Shown here piece by piece: positions 35,006 to 44,179 of a stretch of 64,000 bases of DNA. Origin of the DNA: JAJEFO01 sp965208685 (GTDB lineage: Bacteria > Pseudomonadota > Alphaproteobacteria > Rhodobacterales > Rhodobacteraceae); contig CBDBPL010000007.1 in assembly GCA_965208685.1 (NCBI GenBank), positions 4,712,001 through 4,776,000 of the forward strand, in the 5' to 3' direction. Made by a program: the position numbers and the translations under genes. How positions within the stretch are numbered: position 1 is the first letter of the stretch; each line of letters opens with the position of its first letter. Below the pieces are notes generated by a model, which was not told the origin of the DNA, made no database searches, and saw nothing but the letters and a program-made list of their open reading frames with translations.

Positions 35006-36520
35006 ATGACATACACTCTCGGCATCGACGTAGGGACCTACGAATCCAAGGGAGCCTTGGTGTGCGTCCGTACTGGCAGAATTGTCGCGCAGTCTGCGCA
35101 TCCGCACGAGATGCTCGTGCCCCAACCTGGCTGGGCAGAGCATCGGCCGGAAGAGGATTGGTGGGGCGATACCGTAAGGATCATCCGCCAGCTCATTGCC
35201 GACAGCGGCGTCGATTCCAACGATATTGCTGCGCTCGCGGTCTCAGCCATTGGTCCCTGCATGCTGCCTGTCGATGCCGACGGAAGGCCGCTGATGAACG
35301 GTGTCCTTTACGGCGTGGACACCAGGGCGGAGAAGGAGATCGCGTTCCTCAACGCCGGGATCGGCGAAGATGAAATCCTGGCAACCTGCGGCAACGCCCT
35401 GACGTCGCAATCGGTCGGACCGAAAATTCTATGGCTCAAGCGAAACCATCCGGATCTGTATGCCAGGACGCACAAGATACTGACCTCGACGAGTTTCATC
35501 ACGCACCGCCTGACCGGCGAATACGTGATCGACCACTATACGGCTGCGAATTTCAGCCCGCTTTATGACGTGGGCGGGTTTGGCTGGTCGGATGCGCTGA
35601 CCGACGAGATCGTTCCGCTCGAACGGCTGCCGAAGCTTTGTTGGAGTTGTGAAATTGCGGGCTTCGTCACCGCCTGGGCCGCTGCCGAAACCGGTCTCGC
35701 CAAAGGCACGCCCGTTACCTGTGGCACCATCGATGCGGCGGCGGAGGCCGTCAGTGTCGGCGTTCGCGATCCTGGCGACATGATGATGATGTATGGCTCG
35801 ACCGTCTTCGTCATCCAGGTGACCGACGACCCGGTTCGAGACCCGCGCCTCTGGTATGCGCCCTGGCTGGCCCCCGGCCAGCACGCATCCATGGCAGGGC
35901 TTGCAACCTCCGGTACCCTCACCCACTGGTTTCGTGACCAGTTCGCCGCGGATCTCCGTCGCGAAGAAGCGTTTCCCAGTCTTGCCTCCGAGGCAGCTGA
36001 ATCGCCGCCCTGCTCCAATGGCCTGATAGTGCTTCCCTATTTTTCGGGAGAGCGCACACCGATTCACGACCCAAGGGCGAAAGGCGTCCTCTTTGGCCTG
36101 AACCTGACCCATACAAGAGGCGACATATACCGCGCGTTTATCGAAGGCATCGCCATGGGCACCGCCCACGTGATCGAGACGTACCGAGACGCAGGCGCCA
36201 GGCCGGAACGCATTCTGGCCGTAGGCGGAGGTACCAGGAATTCGCTCTGGCTGCAGTCAACCTCGGATTTTGGCGACGTTTCCCAGACCGTCTGCAGGAT
36301 CTCGGTGGGCGCCAGCTATGGCGACGCATTTCTCGCGGCGCTTTCCGTCGGGCTGGCTCAATGGGAGGACATGGCTGCGTGGAACCCGCCGACGGAAAAG
36401 GTCAGTCCAAGACGCTTGGCCATGCATGACCGTCACTACCGGCGCTTCTTGCGTCTATACGAGACTACGAAGGATATTGCGGCCGAATTGAGTGAAGAAC
36501 TGGAGGCAGCGGACAAATAG
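35006..36520 (+). CDS. FGGY-family carbohydrate kinase
   Basis: 504 residues, full length. LGIDVGTYESKGALV at residues 4-18 is the phosphate-1 motif, the substrate and nucleotide lobes meet in a GTIDAAAEAVSVGV segment near residue 240, and the C-terminal ILAVGGGTRNSLWLQ near residue 410 is the adenosine motif. The closest style is xylulokinase. It is the last plus-strand gene of this sugar operon and is convergent with the transporter permeases. Having both an FGGY and a PfkB kinase suggests two phosphorylation points or two substrates. Confidence 0.9.
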   Translation: MTYTLGIDVGTYESKGALVCVRTGRIVAQSAHPHEMLVPQPGWAEHRPEEDWWGDTVRIIRQLIADSGVDSNDIAALAVSAIGPCMLPVDADGRPLMNGVLYGVDTRAEKEIAFLNAGIGEDEILATCGNALTSQSVGPKILWLKRNHPDLYARTHKILTSTSFITHRLTGEYVIDHYTAANFSPLYDVGGFGWSDALTDEIVPLERLPKLCWSCEIAGFVTAWAAAETGLAKGTPVTCGTIDAAAEAVSVGVRDPGDMMMMYGSTVFVIQVTDDPVRDPRLWYAPWLAPGQHASMAGLATSGTLTHWFRDQFAADLRREEAFPSLASEAAESPPCSNGLIVLPYFSGERTPIHDPRAKGVLFGLNLTHTRGDIYRAFIEGIAMGTAHVIETYRDAGARPERILAVGGGTRNSLWLQSTSDFGDVSQTVCRISVGASYGDAFLAALSVGLAQWEDMAAWNPPTEKVSPRRLAMHDRHYRRFLRLYETTKDIAAELSEELEAADK

Positions 36521-36743
36521 CGAAGTCATGCCTGCTTCTTGGCTCCAGGACGTCAATCATGCCTGGAAAAGGTATGATTCGTCCGTCGGGGACGGCGTCG
36601 CGCCGCCCTGCGCACTTGCTTCCGCTTGCGTCTTTCACGAGGAGGATCAATTTCGGGGGGCGGTTCTCCTTGACGGGGTCCTTCCGTTCGTGGATGCCTC
36701 TCCCTGCGCACGGCCCAGGCAGTGCCGATCATTCCTGTCAGTG

Positions 36744-37661
36744 TCACTTAACCGCACCCGCGGCCATTCCCTTTATGATGAAGCGTTCAAGAATCACGCC
36801 GATGATGATCAGTGGCACGATCGCGGCAGTCGAGAGCGCTGCCATAGCCCACCAGTTTATGCCTTGGCTACCGGTTTGGCTTGCCACCATCACCGGCAGT
36901 GTCTTGGCATCGGTAGAGGTCAGCAGCGCGGCGAAGAAGTACTCGTTCCAGGTCAGGACAAGCGACAGGATGAACGCCGCGACCATGCCTGGAAGCGCGA
37001 TCGGCATGACGATTGTCAGGAACGCCTGCCAGATCGAGAGACCGTCCACAAGCGCGGCTTCTTCAAGTTCCACCGGGATTGACTGGAATTGGTCACGCAT
37101 GATCCAGATGACGATCGGGAGTACCGTCAATGTGTACAGGAGAATCAGGCCTATCCGCGTGTCGAGCAGGTCGAGCGAACGATAAAGCACCAGAAAGGGC
37201 AGGGCGAGCACCACCGGCGGCAGGATCAACTGACTGAGGAAGAAGAACGAAATGTCCGGATTCCGCATGAAACCGAACTTGTATCGGAACCGGCTAAGAC
37301 CGTAGGCGGCGAGCGAGCCGAGGACTACCGCCAGAACCGAGGCTGAAACGCTGGTGATCGCCGAGTTGGTGAAGCGTTTCAGGAATTCCTCGCGCACGGT
37401 GGATTCCTGTCCGACCAGTCGCGGAGAAAGGCCGAGGCTGTCCCAGCCCTTCCAGGCCGGCCAAAAGTCGACAAAGGGAATCATGTGCCCTTGCATGACG
37501 TTCGGAGCCAGCTTGAAACTGGTGGTGACGGTCCAGTAGATCGGAAACAGGCAGACGACCGTCCAGAATATCAGGATGCCGTAGACAGCGACACGTCCCG
37601 CGTACCACTTTGCCTTGTACGAAAGGTCGGTGGAATGGTCGTGAAAGATCTGCTCGGCCAT
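36744..37661 (-). CDS. CUT1 sugar ABC transporter permease (MalG type)
   Basis: 305 residues with six membrane segments and the EAA coupling motif EEAALVDGLSIWQAFLTIVMP near residue 210. It begins 1 bp after the upstream permease stop. It completes, with the permease and binding protein upstream, an importer for the sugar metabolised by the plus-strand operon. Confidence 0.93.
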   Translation of the reverse strand: MAEQIFHDHSTDLSYKAKWYAGRVAVYGILIFWTVVCLFPIYWTVTTSFKLAPNVMQGHMIPFVDFWPAWKGWDSLGLSPRLVGQESTVREEFLKRFTNSAITSVSASVLAVVLGSLAAYGLSRFRYKFGFMRNPDISFFFLSQLILPPVVLALPFLVLYRSLDLLDTRIGLILLYTLTVLPIVIWIMRDQFQSIPVELEEAALVDGLSIWQAFLTIVMPIALPGMVAAFILSLVLTWNEYFFAALLTSTDAKTLPVMVASQTGSQGINWWAMAALSTAAIVPLIIIGVILERFIIKGMAAGAVK

Positions 37662-37662
37662 C

Positions 37663-38766
37663 TCAGTACCTCGGGTTCATCCAGCGGTCGACCGCCTTCA
37701 TGAAGACGGTGATTGCTACGACAATCAGCACGAGGTAGACGATCGCAAGCAGCGTTCCATAGCCGACATTGGAGCGATCTCGGTATTCGCGGAAGATGAA
37801 GCTCGTCACGCTGTCCGTCGCACCCCCAGGCCCGCCGGACGTGACGTTGATGATGATGTCTGCCAGCTTAAGCTTGAATATGATGCGGATCAGGATCGCT
37901 GTCAGAGAGACGGGAAGCATCAGTGGAAACGTCACCTCCCAGAAGCTGCGCCAGCTGCTGGCGCCATCGACACGGGCGGCCTCCTGGACTTCACGCGGGA
38001 TCGCCTGAAGCCCAGCGAGCAGCATGATCATCATGAAGGGGATGAACGTCCAGGCATCCATGATCATGATGGTCAGTCTCGCGATCTCGGGGTCGCCGAA
38101 GAAGCTCGGCCGGTCCCAGCCCAGCCAGCGCGCCAGCCTCGAAATCGGCCCGAACCGGATCTCAAGCATTGACTTGCCGACCATCCATGACACGGCGACG
38201 GGCGAGAGCATGAGCGGCATCAGGAACGCCACGCGAAAGAACTTTCGCGCCCGGATCTGGCTCGCTTGGATCAGTGCCAGACCGAAGGCGATGGAATATT
38301 CCACGAGTATCGCGAGCGTGTAGTAGACCATGTTTTTCAGGGCGTTCCAGTAGAACGGATCGGTCCACATCTGCCGGACATTGTCGAAACCGTTGAACCT
38401 CGGGCCCTCGAAGGCCGAGAGATTCCAGTTCGAGAAGGCTAGCGAGAGGGCAAAAATCAGCGGAAAGATCACCATCGCAACGACAAAGAGCGTTGCGGGC
38501 AGCACGAACAGCGTCCGCTTCCCCTGTTCGCCATGGAGCACGACTTGAGCGATGCACAGACAGGTGGCCCAGAGCAGATAGGCGTAGAGCGCCGGACGCC
38601 AGTTCGCCAGTTCCCAGGCCAGGTATCCAGTCTGTGCCATGGCGCACAAGGCGAATGCCGCAACCACGATCGCGAAAGACCCCCAGATGAGGGCCTTGCC
38701 AATGAACCTGCGCCGATCCCCGATCTCGTCACCGGTCACGACGTGCAGTAGGTCACCTTGGTTCAT
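37663..38766 (-). CDS. CUT1 sugar ABC transporter permease (MalF type)
   Basis: 367 residues. EAA motif QEAARVDGASSWRSFWEVTFP lies near residue 260. Two extra N-terminal membrane segments (about 25-75) precede the standard six-helix core. ATG 38766 has a GGA at -8; an in-frame GTG four codons earlier is the alternative. It follows the binding protein gene by about 87 bp. Confidence 0.91.
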   Translation of the reverse strand: MNQGDLLHVVTGDEIGDRRRFIGKALIWGSFAIVVAAFALCAMAQTGYLAWELANWRPALYAYLLWATCLCIAQVVLHGEQGKRTLFVLPATLFVVAMVIFPLIFALSLAFSNWNLSAFEGPRFNGFDNVRQMWTDPFYWNALKNMVYYTLAILVEYSIAFGLALIQASQIRARKFFRVAFLMPLMLSPVAVSWMVGKSMLEIRFGPISRLARWLGWDRPSFFGDPEIARLTIMIMDAWTFIPFMMIMLLAGLQAIPREVQEAARVDGASSWRSFWEVTFPLMLPVSLTAILIRIIFKLKLADIIINVTSGGPGGATDSVTSFIFREYRDRSNVGYGTLLAIVYLVLIVVAITVFMKAVDRWMNPRY

Positions 38767-38853
38767 GAGTTCCGGCACTTGGTGCAGAACCCGGGAGGCC
38801 GAACTGGCGGCCCCCCGGAGAGTTGTGGCCGCGAATGTGCGGCAGGGTCCGGC

Positions 38854-40503
38854 TCAAAGCCCAAGCGAGGCCCTGTAAAGTGCGATCTGCTGGTCGCGCC
38901 CGATCTGGTCAGTGATGTTTTCCCAGGCTGCAGCGATGGCGTCCGCAGTTTCCTGCGCCGAGCCATACTGGCCTGCAAAGCCCTTTGCCAGTTCGTCTTC
39001 CGCGACCGAGTAGTATTGGAAGATGCCCGGGATGCGGGGTTCAATGGCCGCGTTCGGGTGGTTGTAGCTGTCCGCATTCGAGCCGAGGTAGTCTTCGATG
39101 AACGCGCGGTCGTAGCCTGCTTCCTCCCACTCGTCATAGTTGAAGTGACTGTTCCGGTACGGCTGGAATCCGGACGGATATGCCGAGGCCCAAAGCGAAA
39201 GATCCTTGCCTCCGAGATGCGCCGCCGCCGACCAGGCCGCCTTTTGCCTCTTCGCGTCACTGTCGACCGTTGCCATGACGTATACTCCCCAGCCAATGTA
39301 GGCCATGTTGGGCGCCTCGTTCATGGTGTTTTCCCACTCGCCGGTGGCCGCGTTGTAGACACGGTCAGAGGCCGGATTGATTCCAAAGCCCACTACGTCG
39401 CCCACGACAGAGGAGTCTGACGTGCGTGCGTTCGAGCCGACATCGCCCCACCACATGAGCATTGAGCCGGTGCCGGCGAGGAATTGCTGGAACGCAGTGG
39501 TGCCGGGATCAGCGTTGATCTGGTCGGCCGGGTAGGCGTCCGCTTCGATCAGGTCGAGAACGTCCTGGATCGCCTGGACCCAGGCCGGGTTGTTGACCCT
39601 GGGCTTCATCGTGTCGGGATCGAAGAGCCATGCCGGATCGTTCGGATGCTTGGCATAGGCCGCCGCGCGGTTCTCAAGGAAATAGAAACCGAATCCGCCC
39701 CAGCCCTTGAGCGGATCAAGGTAGCCGTGGGCATCCAGTCCGGTCAACGGGTCGGTCTTGCCCTTGAGTTCCATGGAGATTTCGTTGATTTCCTGCCAGG
39801 TCGCCGGCACGTCGCGACCGGTGACCGAGCCCTCCCCGAAATAGTCCGTCCGGTAGGCGAATGTGTGGCAGTCACCGTCGATCGAAATCCGGTAGGTCTT
39901 GCCGTCCCAGGTGCCGACAGGCGCTTGCAGGTAGCCCACGTAGTCGTTCATGTCGATGACGTCCTTGACCCAGTCGGGCATGACCGAGGCCATGCCTCTG
40001 CCGAGGACATCGCCTTCGAACGGCGCACCCATTTCAATGATGTCGAAATCCACCGTGCCGGTCGCAATCGACTGCTGAAGACGAGCGTTGTAGTCCGCCT
40101 GCGCAAGGTCGATCCAGTTGATCGTCGCACCGGTGTAGGCCTCCCAAGGCTTCAGGAAACCACGAAACAGGAAGTTGTGAAGATTCTGATTGTTCAGCCC
40201 CATGAAGGTCAGTTCGACACCTGCAAATTCACCTTCGCTGACGACTTCCTTGATCGGGCCGAGACACATTTCGCCGACCTTCTGCCAGTCCGAGTCAGTG
40301 GGCGAGCCCATGCCCACGCCAGGTATCTTGAGGATGTCGGCGCGCAAACTGCCGTGCGATGCTGCCCAGACCGGGCGCACGCTTGCTCCGGTGGCGACAC
40401 CCGAAAACGCCGCCATCGTGCCTGCGGCACCGAGTCCTTTCAGCATGTCGCGGCGCTGCATCTTTCCGGCGCGTTTCATGTAATTGTAAACACTTGTTTT
40501 CAT
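38854..40503 (-). CDS. ABC transporter solute-binding protein with Tat signal
   Basis: 549 residues, large for a CUT1 binding protein. The N-terminus has a twin-arginine signal, MQRRDMLKGLGAAGTMAAFSG at about residues 15-35, so it is exported folded. The mature part contains ATINWIDLAQADYNARLQQSI and DFDIIEMGAPFEGDV near residue 135, the usual ligand-lobe pattern. ATG 40503 has a GGGAAGGA ribosome site; the longer in-frame extension was rejected. It is divergent from the ATPase gene across a 243-bp regulatory region. Confidence 0.9.
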   Translation of the reverse strand: MKTSVYNYMKRAGKMQRRDMLKGLGAAGTMAAFSGVATGASVRPVWAASHGSLRADILKIPGVGMGSPTDSDWQKVGEMCLGPIKEVVSEGEFAGVELTFMGLNNQNLHNFLFRGFLKPWEAYTGATINWIDLAQADYNARLQQSIATGTVDFDIIEMGAPFEGDVLGRGMASVMPDWVKDVIDMNDYVGYLQAPVGTWDGKTYRISIDGDCHTFAYRTDYFGEGSVTGRDVPATWQEINEISMELKGKTDPLTGLDAHGYLDPLKGWGGFGFYFLENRAAAYAKHPNDPAWLFDPDTMKPRVNNPAWVQAIQDVLDLIEADAYPADQINADPGTTAFQQFLAGTGSMLMWWGDVGSNARTSDSSVVGDVVGFGINPASDRVYNAATGEWENTMNEAPNMAYIGWGVYVMATVDSDAKRQKAAWSAAAHLGGKDLSLWASAYPSGFQPYRNSHFNYDEWEEAGYDRAFIEDYLGSNADSYNHPNAAIEPRIPGIFQYYSVAEDELAKGFAGQYGSAQETADAIAAAWENITDQIGRDQQIALYRASLGL

Positions 40504-40746
40504 TTCCTTCCCTTTCGTTTTGCAGGAATTTCTGGCATCGAATGGGTGCCGAACGGAATTCTCGAGGGCCGTCACACCAGCCGTCTATTCTGACACCTCC
40601 CGGAACACACATTTGGCCCTATCAAGCTTGGAGTTGACACCATGTCATCCAATCCTGTCAAGCTCGGCGCCAAGCATTCGCGAAGTAGCGATGGACAGAG
40701 TTGAATTTCCTGCACTATCGTGACCCCCAACCAGGAAAGAAGGCTC
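40504..40746. promoter_or_regulatory. Divergent promoter region of the second sugar transporter
   Basis: 243 bp between the binding-protein start (minus) and the ATPase start (plus). It holds the inverted repeat TGACA-CCA-TGTCA at 40635-40647 and a further TGTCAA at 40656-40661, forming a TTGACA/TGTCAA pair at 40634-40661. These three half-sites look like an operator for a regulator encoded elsewhere. Confidence 0.35.
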
Positions 40747-41814
40747 ATGACGGAAGTTCGAATCCGCGATGTGCGGAAGGCTTATGGCTCGGCAGAAGTG
40801 ATCCATGGCATGGACTTCACGATTCCGGATGGCGAGTTCGCTGTTCTGGTAGGGCCTTCCGGTTGCGGGAAATCCACGCTCTTGAGGATGATCGCAGGGC
40901 TGGAAAGCATCACGTCGGGCACGATAGCGATCGGTGACCGGGTGGTGAACAGCGTGCCGCCTGCGGGTCGTGACATCGCCATGGTCTTCCAGAACTACGC
41001 ACTCTACCCGCACAAGACGGTTCGATCGAACATGGCATTCGCGCTCCGGATGCGCCGAATGCAAAGGGCCGAAGTCGATCGCCGCGTGACCCAGGCGGCC
41101 GAAGTCCTTGGGCTTACGCCTTATCTTGATCGCTATCCCCGTTCGCTTTCGGGAGGCCAGCGGCAACGCGTGGCGATGGGGCGTGCCATTGTTCGTGATC
41201 CCCAAGTGTTTCTCTTCGACGAACCGCTCTCAAATCTGGACGCGAAGCTTCGTGTGCAAATGCGCGCCGAGATTCGCGAACTGCACCAGCGCCTCAAGAC
41301 GACGACCGTCTACGTGACGCACGATCAGATCGAGGCCATGACCATGGCTGATCGCATCGTCGTCATGGAGAACGGCCATATCCGGCAGATTGGTGCGCCC
41401 TTGGAGCTATACGACAGGCCGGCCAACCGCTTTGTCGCGGAGTTTATCGGGTCACCATCAATGAACCTGCTGGACGGCGCCGTCAGAAACGGCGACCGGA
41501 CCAAGATCGAGATGGAGACAACTGGGCATGCCGTTCCAATGGCAAATGGTGTCGAGTTGGCCGACGGAACAAGAGTGAAGCTGGGCATCAGGCCCGAACA
41601 CCTTTCGCTTTCCGAGGATGGGTTGCCGGCAACGGTCTCGGTAGTTGAGCCAACAGGTTCCGAGACCCATGTCGTGGCCAGGACCGAGGCAGAGGAAATT
41701 GTCGCAGTTCTTCGCGAAAGACATTCACTTTCCCCGGGTCAGCCGATCTTCCTGTGGCCCGATCCCGACCAGATCCACCTGTTCGACGTCGAAACAGGTG
41801 ACCGGCTGAACTGA
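40747..41814 (+). CDS. CUT1 sugar ABC transporter ATPase (MalK/UgpC type)
   Basis: 355 residues. Walker A GPSGCGKST, signature LSGGQRQR, Walker B FLFDEPLSNLDA and YVTHDQIEAMT are all intact, followed by the regulatory OB domain. It is on the opposite strand to its permeases and binding protein, so the transporter is split over a divergent promoter. ATG 40747 has a GAAGG site 6 bp upstream. Confidence 0.94.
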   Translation: MTEVRIRDVRKAYGSAEVIHGMDFTIPDGEFAVLVGPSGCGKSTLLRMIAGLESITSGTIAIGDRVVNSVPPAGRDIAMVFQNYALYPHKTVRSNMAFALRMRRMQRAEVDRRVTQAAEVLGLTPYLDRYPRSLSGGQRQRVAMGRAIVRDPQVFLFDEPLSNLDAKLRVQMRAEIRELHQRLKTTTVYVTHDQIEAMTMADRIVVMENGHIRQIGAPLELYDRPANRFVAEFIGSPSMNLLDGAVRNGDRTKIEMETTGHAVPMANGVELADGTRVKLGIRPEHLSLSEDGLPATVSVVEPTGSETHVVARTEAEEIVAVLRERHSLSPGQPIFLWPDPDQIHLFDVETGDRLN

Positions 41815-41950
41815 TTGAACTGCCTCGCCTCCCTCGCGTGTAGCCGCCCGGTCATGAAGGTGTCAGTGACAGGGTCAGGTCGGGGCGCCATTGAGCTGAT
41901 GCCGCGAATCCTTGCCCGACCGGTGACGTGCCTGAAACGTGAATGCCCGG

Positions 41951-44035
41951 TCAGTTCCTCGGCAGTGGCGCCGGCGGGGCGCTGTCGATGAAGCGGCGGG
42001 CCGCCCGGGCCTGACGCGGGTCGGCATCGAGCAGAAGCCTGTAAGCCTCTTCGGCCAGTTCCGGAACATCGCCCCACACACCGGACTGGATTGCGATCCG
42101 GAGTGCCCGGGGGTCATCCGGGGTCATGCCAATCAACCACTGCGCGTGTTCGATCATCTCTTCGAACCGCGCGGCCAGTTGCATGGAAGCCAACAGTGAC
42201 AGGCGCGCGTTGATCGAGTTCGGTGTCTGACGAACGGCCTGACCGTGGAGCGCTGCCGCGCCGTCAAATGCCCCGGATCTGGCAAGCATGCGGCCGGCTT
42301 CGAGGAGCTGACCCTGATTGAACGCCGTCGAGCATATGTCCACGACGGTCTGCGGCTCGACCTTGGCACCGCTTTCGGCGGCATCGATCTGGTTCGCACA
42401 ATTTGCGAAGGCTCGGCCAAGCCACTCTGTCAGTTCAGGGGCTGCGTCGCTGTTGCGTCCGTCGAGAAGCTTCGCGACCTGCGCCAGAGGGATTGCCTCG
42501 TAGCGTCCTTCGCCTCCGCCAACGGCAATGCCCACGAGATTGCCGTTCTCGTCCACCAAGGCTCCGCCGCTGAAGCCTGGCTGCATTCGCGCGGTGACAT
42601 GGATGCGACCGAGCTCTGCACCTTTGGCGGGTTTGGCGATCAGTGTCCCGGGGTCAAGGACCCGCACTTCCTGGCGGCTGACATCGGCGCCGACCACGTA
42701 GAGTTGCGTCGCTCCGACGGCATCGTCATTCAGGGTCGGGACGTGTCCGCCTTCCGGCAAGCCATTGACGCTTAGCAGCACCAGATCACCGAGGTAGTCC
42801 GACGCGACGACCTCCGCGCCACGTGGACCGTCAGGCGTATGCACCATCCCGTCCGTCCTGTTTCCCACCACATGGCGATTGGTGACCAGCAAGGTTGAAG
42901 CGATCCGGGTAGCACTGGCCATCGGGTCGAAACTGGACACCGGAAAGACGGCCTGACGCATGATGCAGACCGCCGGGGGATGGGGGCAGTCTCGATGGCT
43001 CGCTTGCGGCGACACGGCGCCATTTTCGACGATTGTTCCTGAACGCAGCGGCAGTGCGATTTTCAGTTCGGAATTGCCGCGCAGGATCGTCAGCTCTACG
43101 GTTCGGTCGCTTTCGGGCAGGACGGCAAGGGCCGAGATTGCGTCGCGCGGGCTCCTTGTGCGCCGCTCGCCGACGGCGGCGACAAGATCGCCCTTCCGAA
43201 CACCCGCTTCTTCCGCCGGGCCACCGACTCGGAGGGCCGTGACGACGGGCGCGGCCAGGCGTGCCAACTGGTTCCGGCGGGGCACCTCGAGCCGCCAGCC
43301 AGGCGATGGATAGCTTGCCTTGCCGTCGGCGAGCAGGGCTTCGGCAACGCGCCACAGAAGCTCGGCGGACACGGCAAATCCGACACCCGTGCTGGTGTCC
43401 CCCTTCGATGCGAAAATCGCGGAAACCATGCCGACGAGTCGGCCTTGCCTGTCCACGAGCGCGCCGCCGGATGCACCAGGATTGATAGCTGCATCGGTCT
43501 GGACGAAATCCTCTACCGCGTTGAATCCGGCACTCGAGACGTGGACCGCCGAGACGACGCCACAGGTTACGGAAAGTCCGAGTCCAAAGGAATTGCCGAT
43601 GGCACAGACCGGATCGGCAAGTGCAGGATCTGACACCGAATCGAACGGTGCGAGACTTGCGTCGACCCTCAAGAGGGCGATGTCGCTGAGGGGATCCCTG
43701 GCGATCAGGCTGGCCGGAAGCATGCGGCCGTCGGCAAGGCGAACCTCAATCCGTTCGGCCCGCTCAACGATGTGCCATGCCGTTGCGATGACGCTCGGGC
43801 GAAGAGCAATGCCGCTGCCTTCAGGGCTTGCACCCGGAGGAGCTCCGGGTCCGCCCTGCGGGCGCCCGGGCCAGTGCGGCAGGACCGAGACCACGGAATT
43901 CATGGTTTCCGGCGAGACGGCCCCGGCCGTGCCGATGCCAGCGAGTGCAAAGGCGACCGCCAGGCAGAGAATTGACGGCATTCGGAATTGCCGCAGCGCC
44001 GCGAAACCGGAAATCGTTCGTTTCCGCACGGCCAA
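41951..44035 (-). CDS. Exported serine protease with two trypsin-like domains
   Basis: 694 residues from a TTG at 44035; a likely alternative start is ATG 43981, directly before the signal peptide. Domain 1 has a complete triad: His88 (ATAWHIV), Asp118 (PLSDIALL), Ser189 (NPGASGGA), as in HtrA/DegP. A PDZ-like region follows at about 255-335. A second domain also has a full triad, His388 (TNRHVVGN), Asp417 (YLGDLVLL), Ser489 (QPGFSGGA). A TPR-like helical tail covers about 530-690. It is periplasmic and is the last gene of the formate dehydrogenase operon, so it may mature or police FDH-linked cytochromes. Function is inferred. Confidence 0.85.
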   Translation of the reverse strand: MAVRKRTISGFAALRQFRMPSILCLAVAFALAGIGTAGAVSPETMNSVVSVLPHWPGRPQGGPGAPPGASPEGSGIALRPSVIATAWHIVERAERIEVRLADGRMLPASLIARDPLSDIALLRVDASLAPFDSVSDPALADPVCAIGNSFGLGLSVTCGVVSAVHVSSAGFNAVEDFVQTDAAINPGASGGALVDRQGRLVGMVSAIFASKGDTSTGVGFAVSAELLWRVAEALLADGKASYPSPGWRLEVPRRNQLARLAAPVVTALRVGGPAEEAGVRKGDLVAAVGERRTRSPRDAISALAVLPESDRTVELTILRGNSELKIALPLRSGTIVENGAVSPQASHRDCPHPPAVCIMRQAVFPVSSFDPMASATRIASTLLVTNRHVVGNRTDGMVHTPDGPRGAEVVASDYLGDLVLLSVNGLPEGGHVPTLNDDAVGATQLYVVGADVSRQEVRVLDPGTLIAKPAKGAELGRIHVTARMQPGFSGGALVDENGNLVGIAVGGGEGRYEAIPLAQVAKLLDGRNSDAAPELTEWLGRAFANCANQIDAAESGAKVEPQTVVDICSTAFNQGQLLEAGRMLARSGAFDGAAALHGQAVRQTPNSINARLSLLASMQLAARFEEMIEHAQWLIGMTPDDPRALRIAIQSGVWGDVPELAEEAYRLLLDADPRQARAARRFIDSAPPAPLPRN

Positions 44036-44041
44036 GGCCGG

Positions 44042-44176
44042 TCAGTTCGACGTCTGGAGCCGAACGGCGTTGCCTGATCCGCGTTCCGCCGAGGAGAAAC
44101 CCAGTTCCCCGAGAACGAAGTATGCCACGACGGTGATCACGACGACACCGGCAAGGCCTGCCCACATGGACTTCAT
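44042..44176 (-). CDS. 44-residue single-span membrane protein in the FDH operon
   Basis: 45 codons including the stop. The protein starts MKSMWAGLAGVVVITVVVAY, a single membrane helix at about residues 5-25, followed by a short polar tail with SSAERGSGNAVRLQTSN. It starts 3 bp after the stop of the WD40-cytochrome gene, with a GGGA site about 10 bp upstream. It is likely a small subunit or assembly factor of the FDH complex or of the cytochrome. I know no named family. Confidence 0.65.
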   Translation of the reverse strand: MKSMWAGLAGVVVITVVAYFVLGELGFSSAERGSGNAVRLQTSN

Positions 44177-44179
44177 GTC

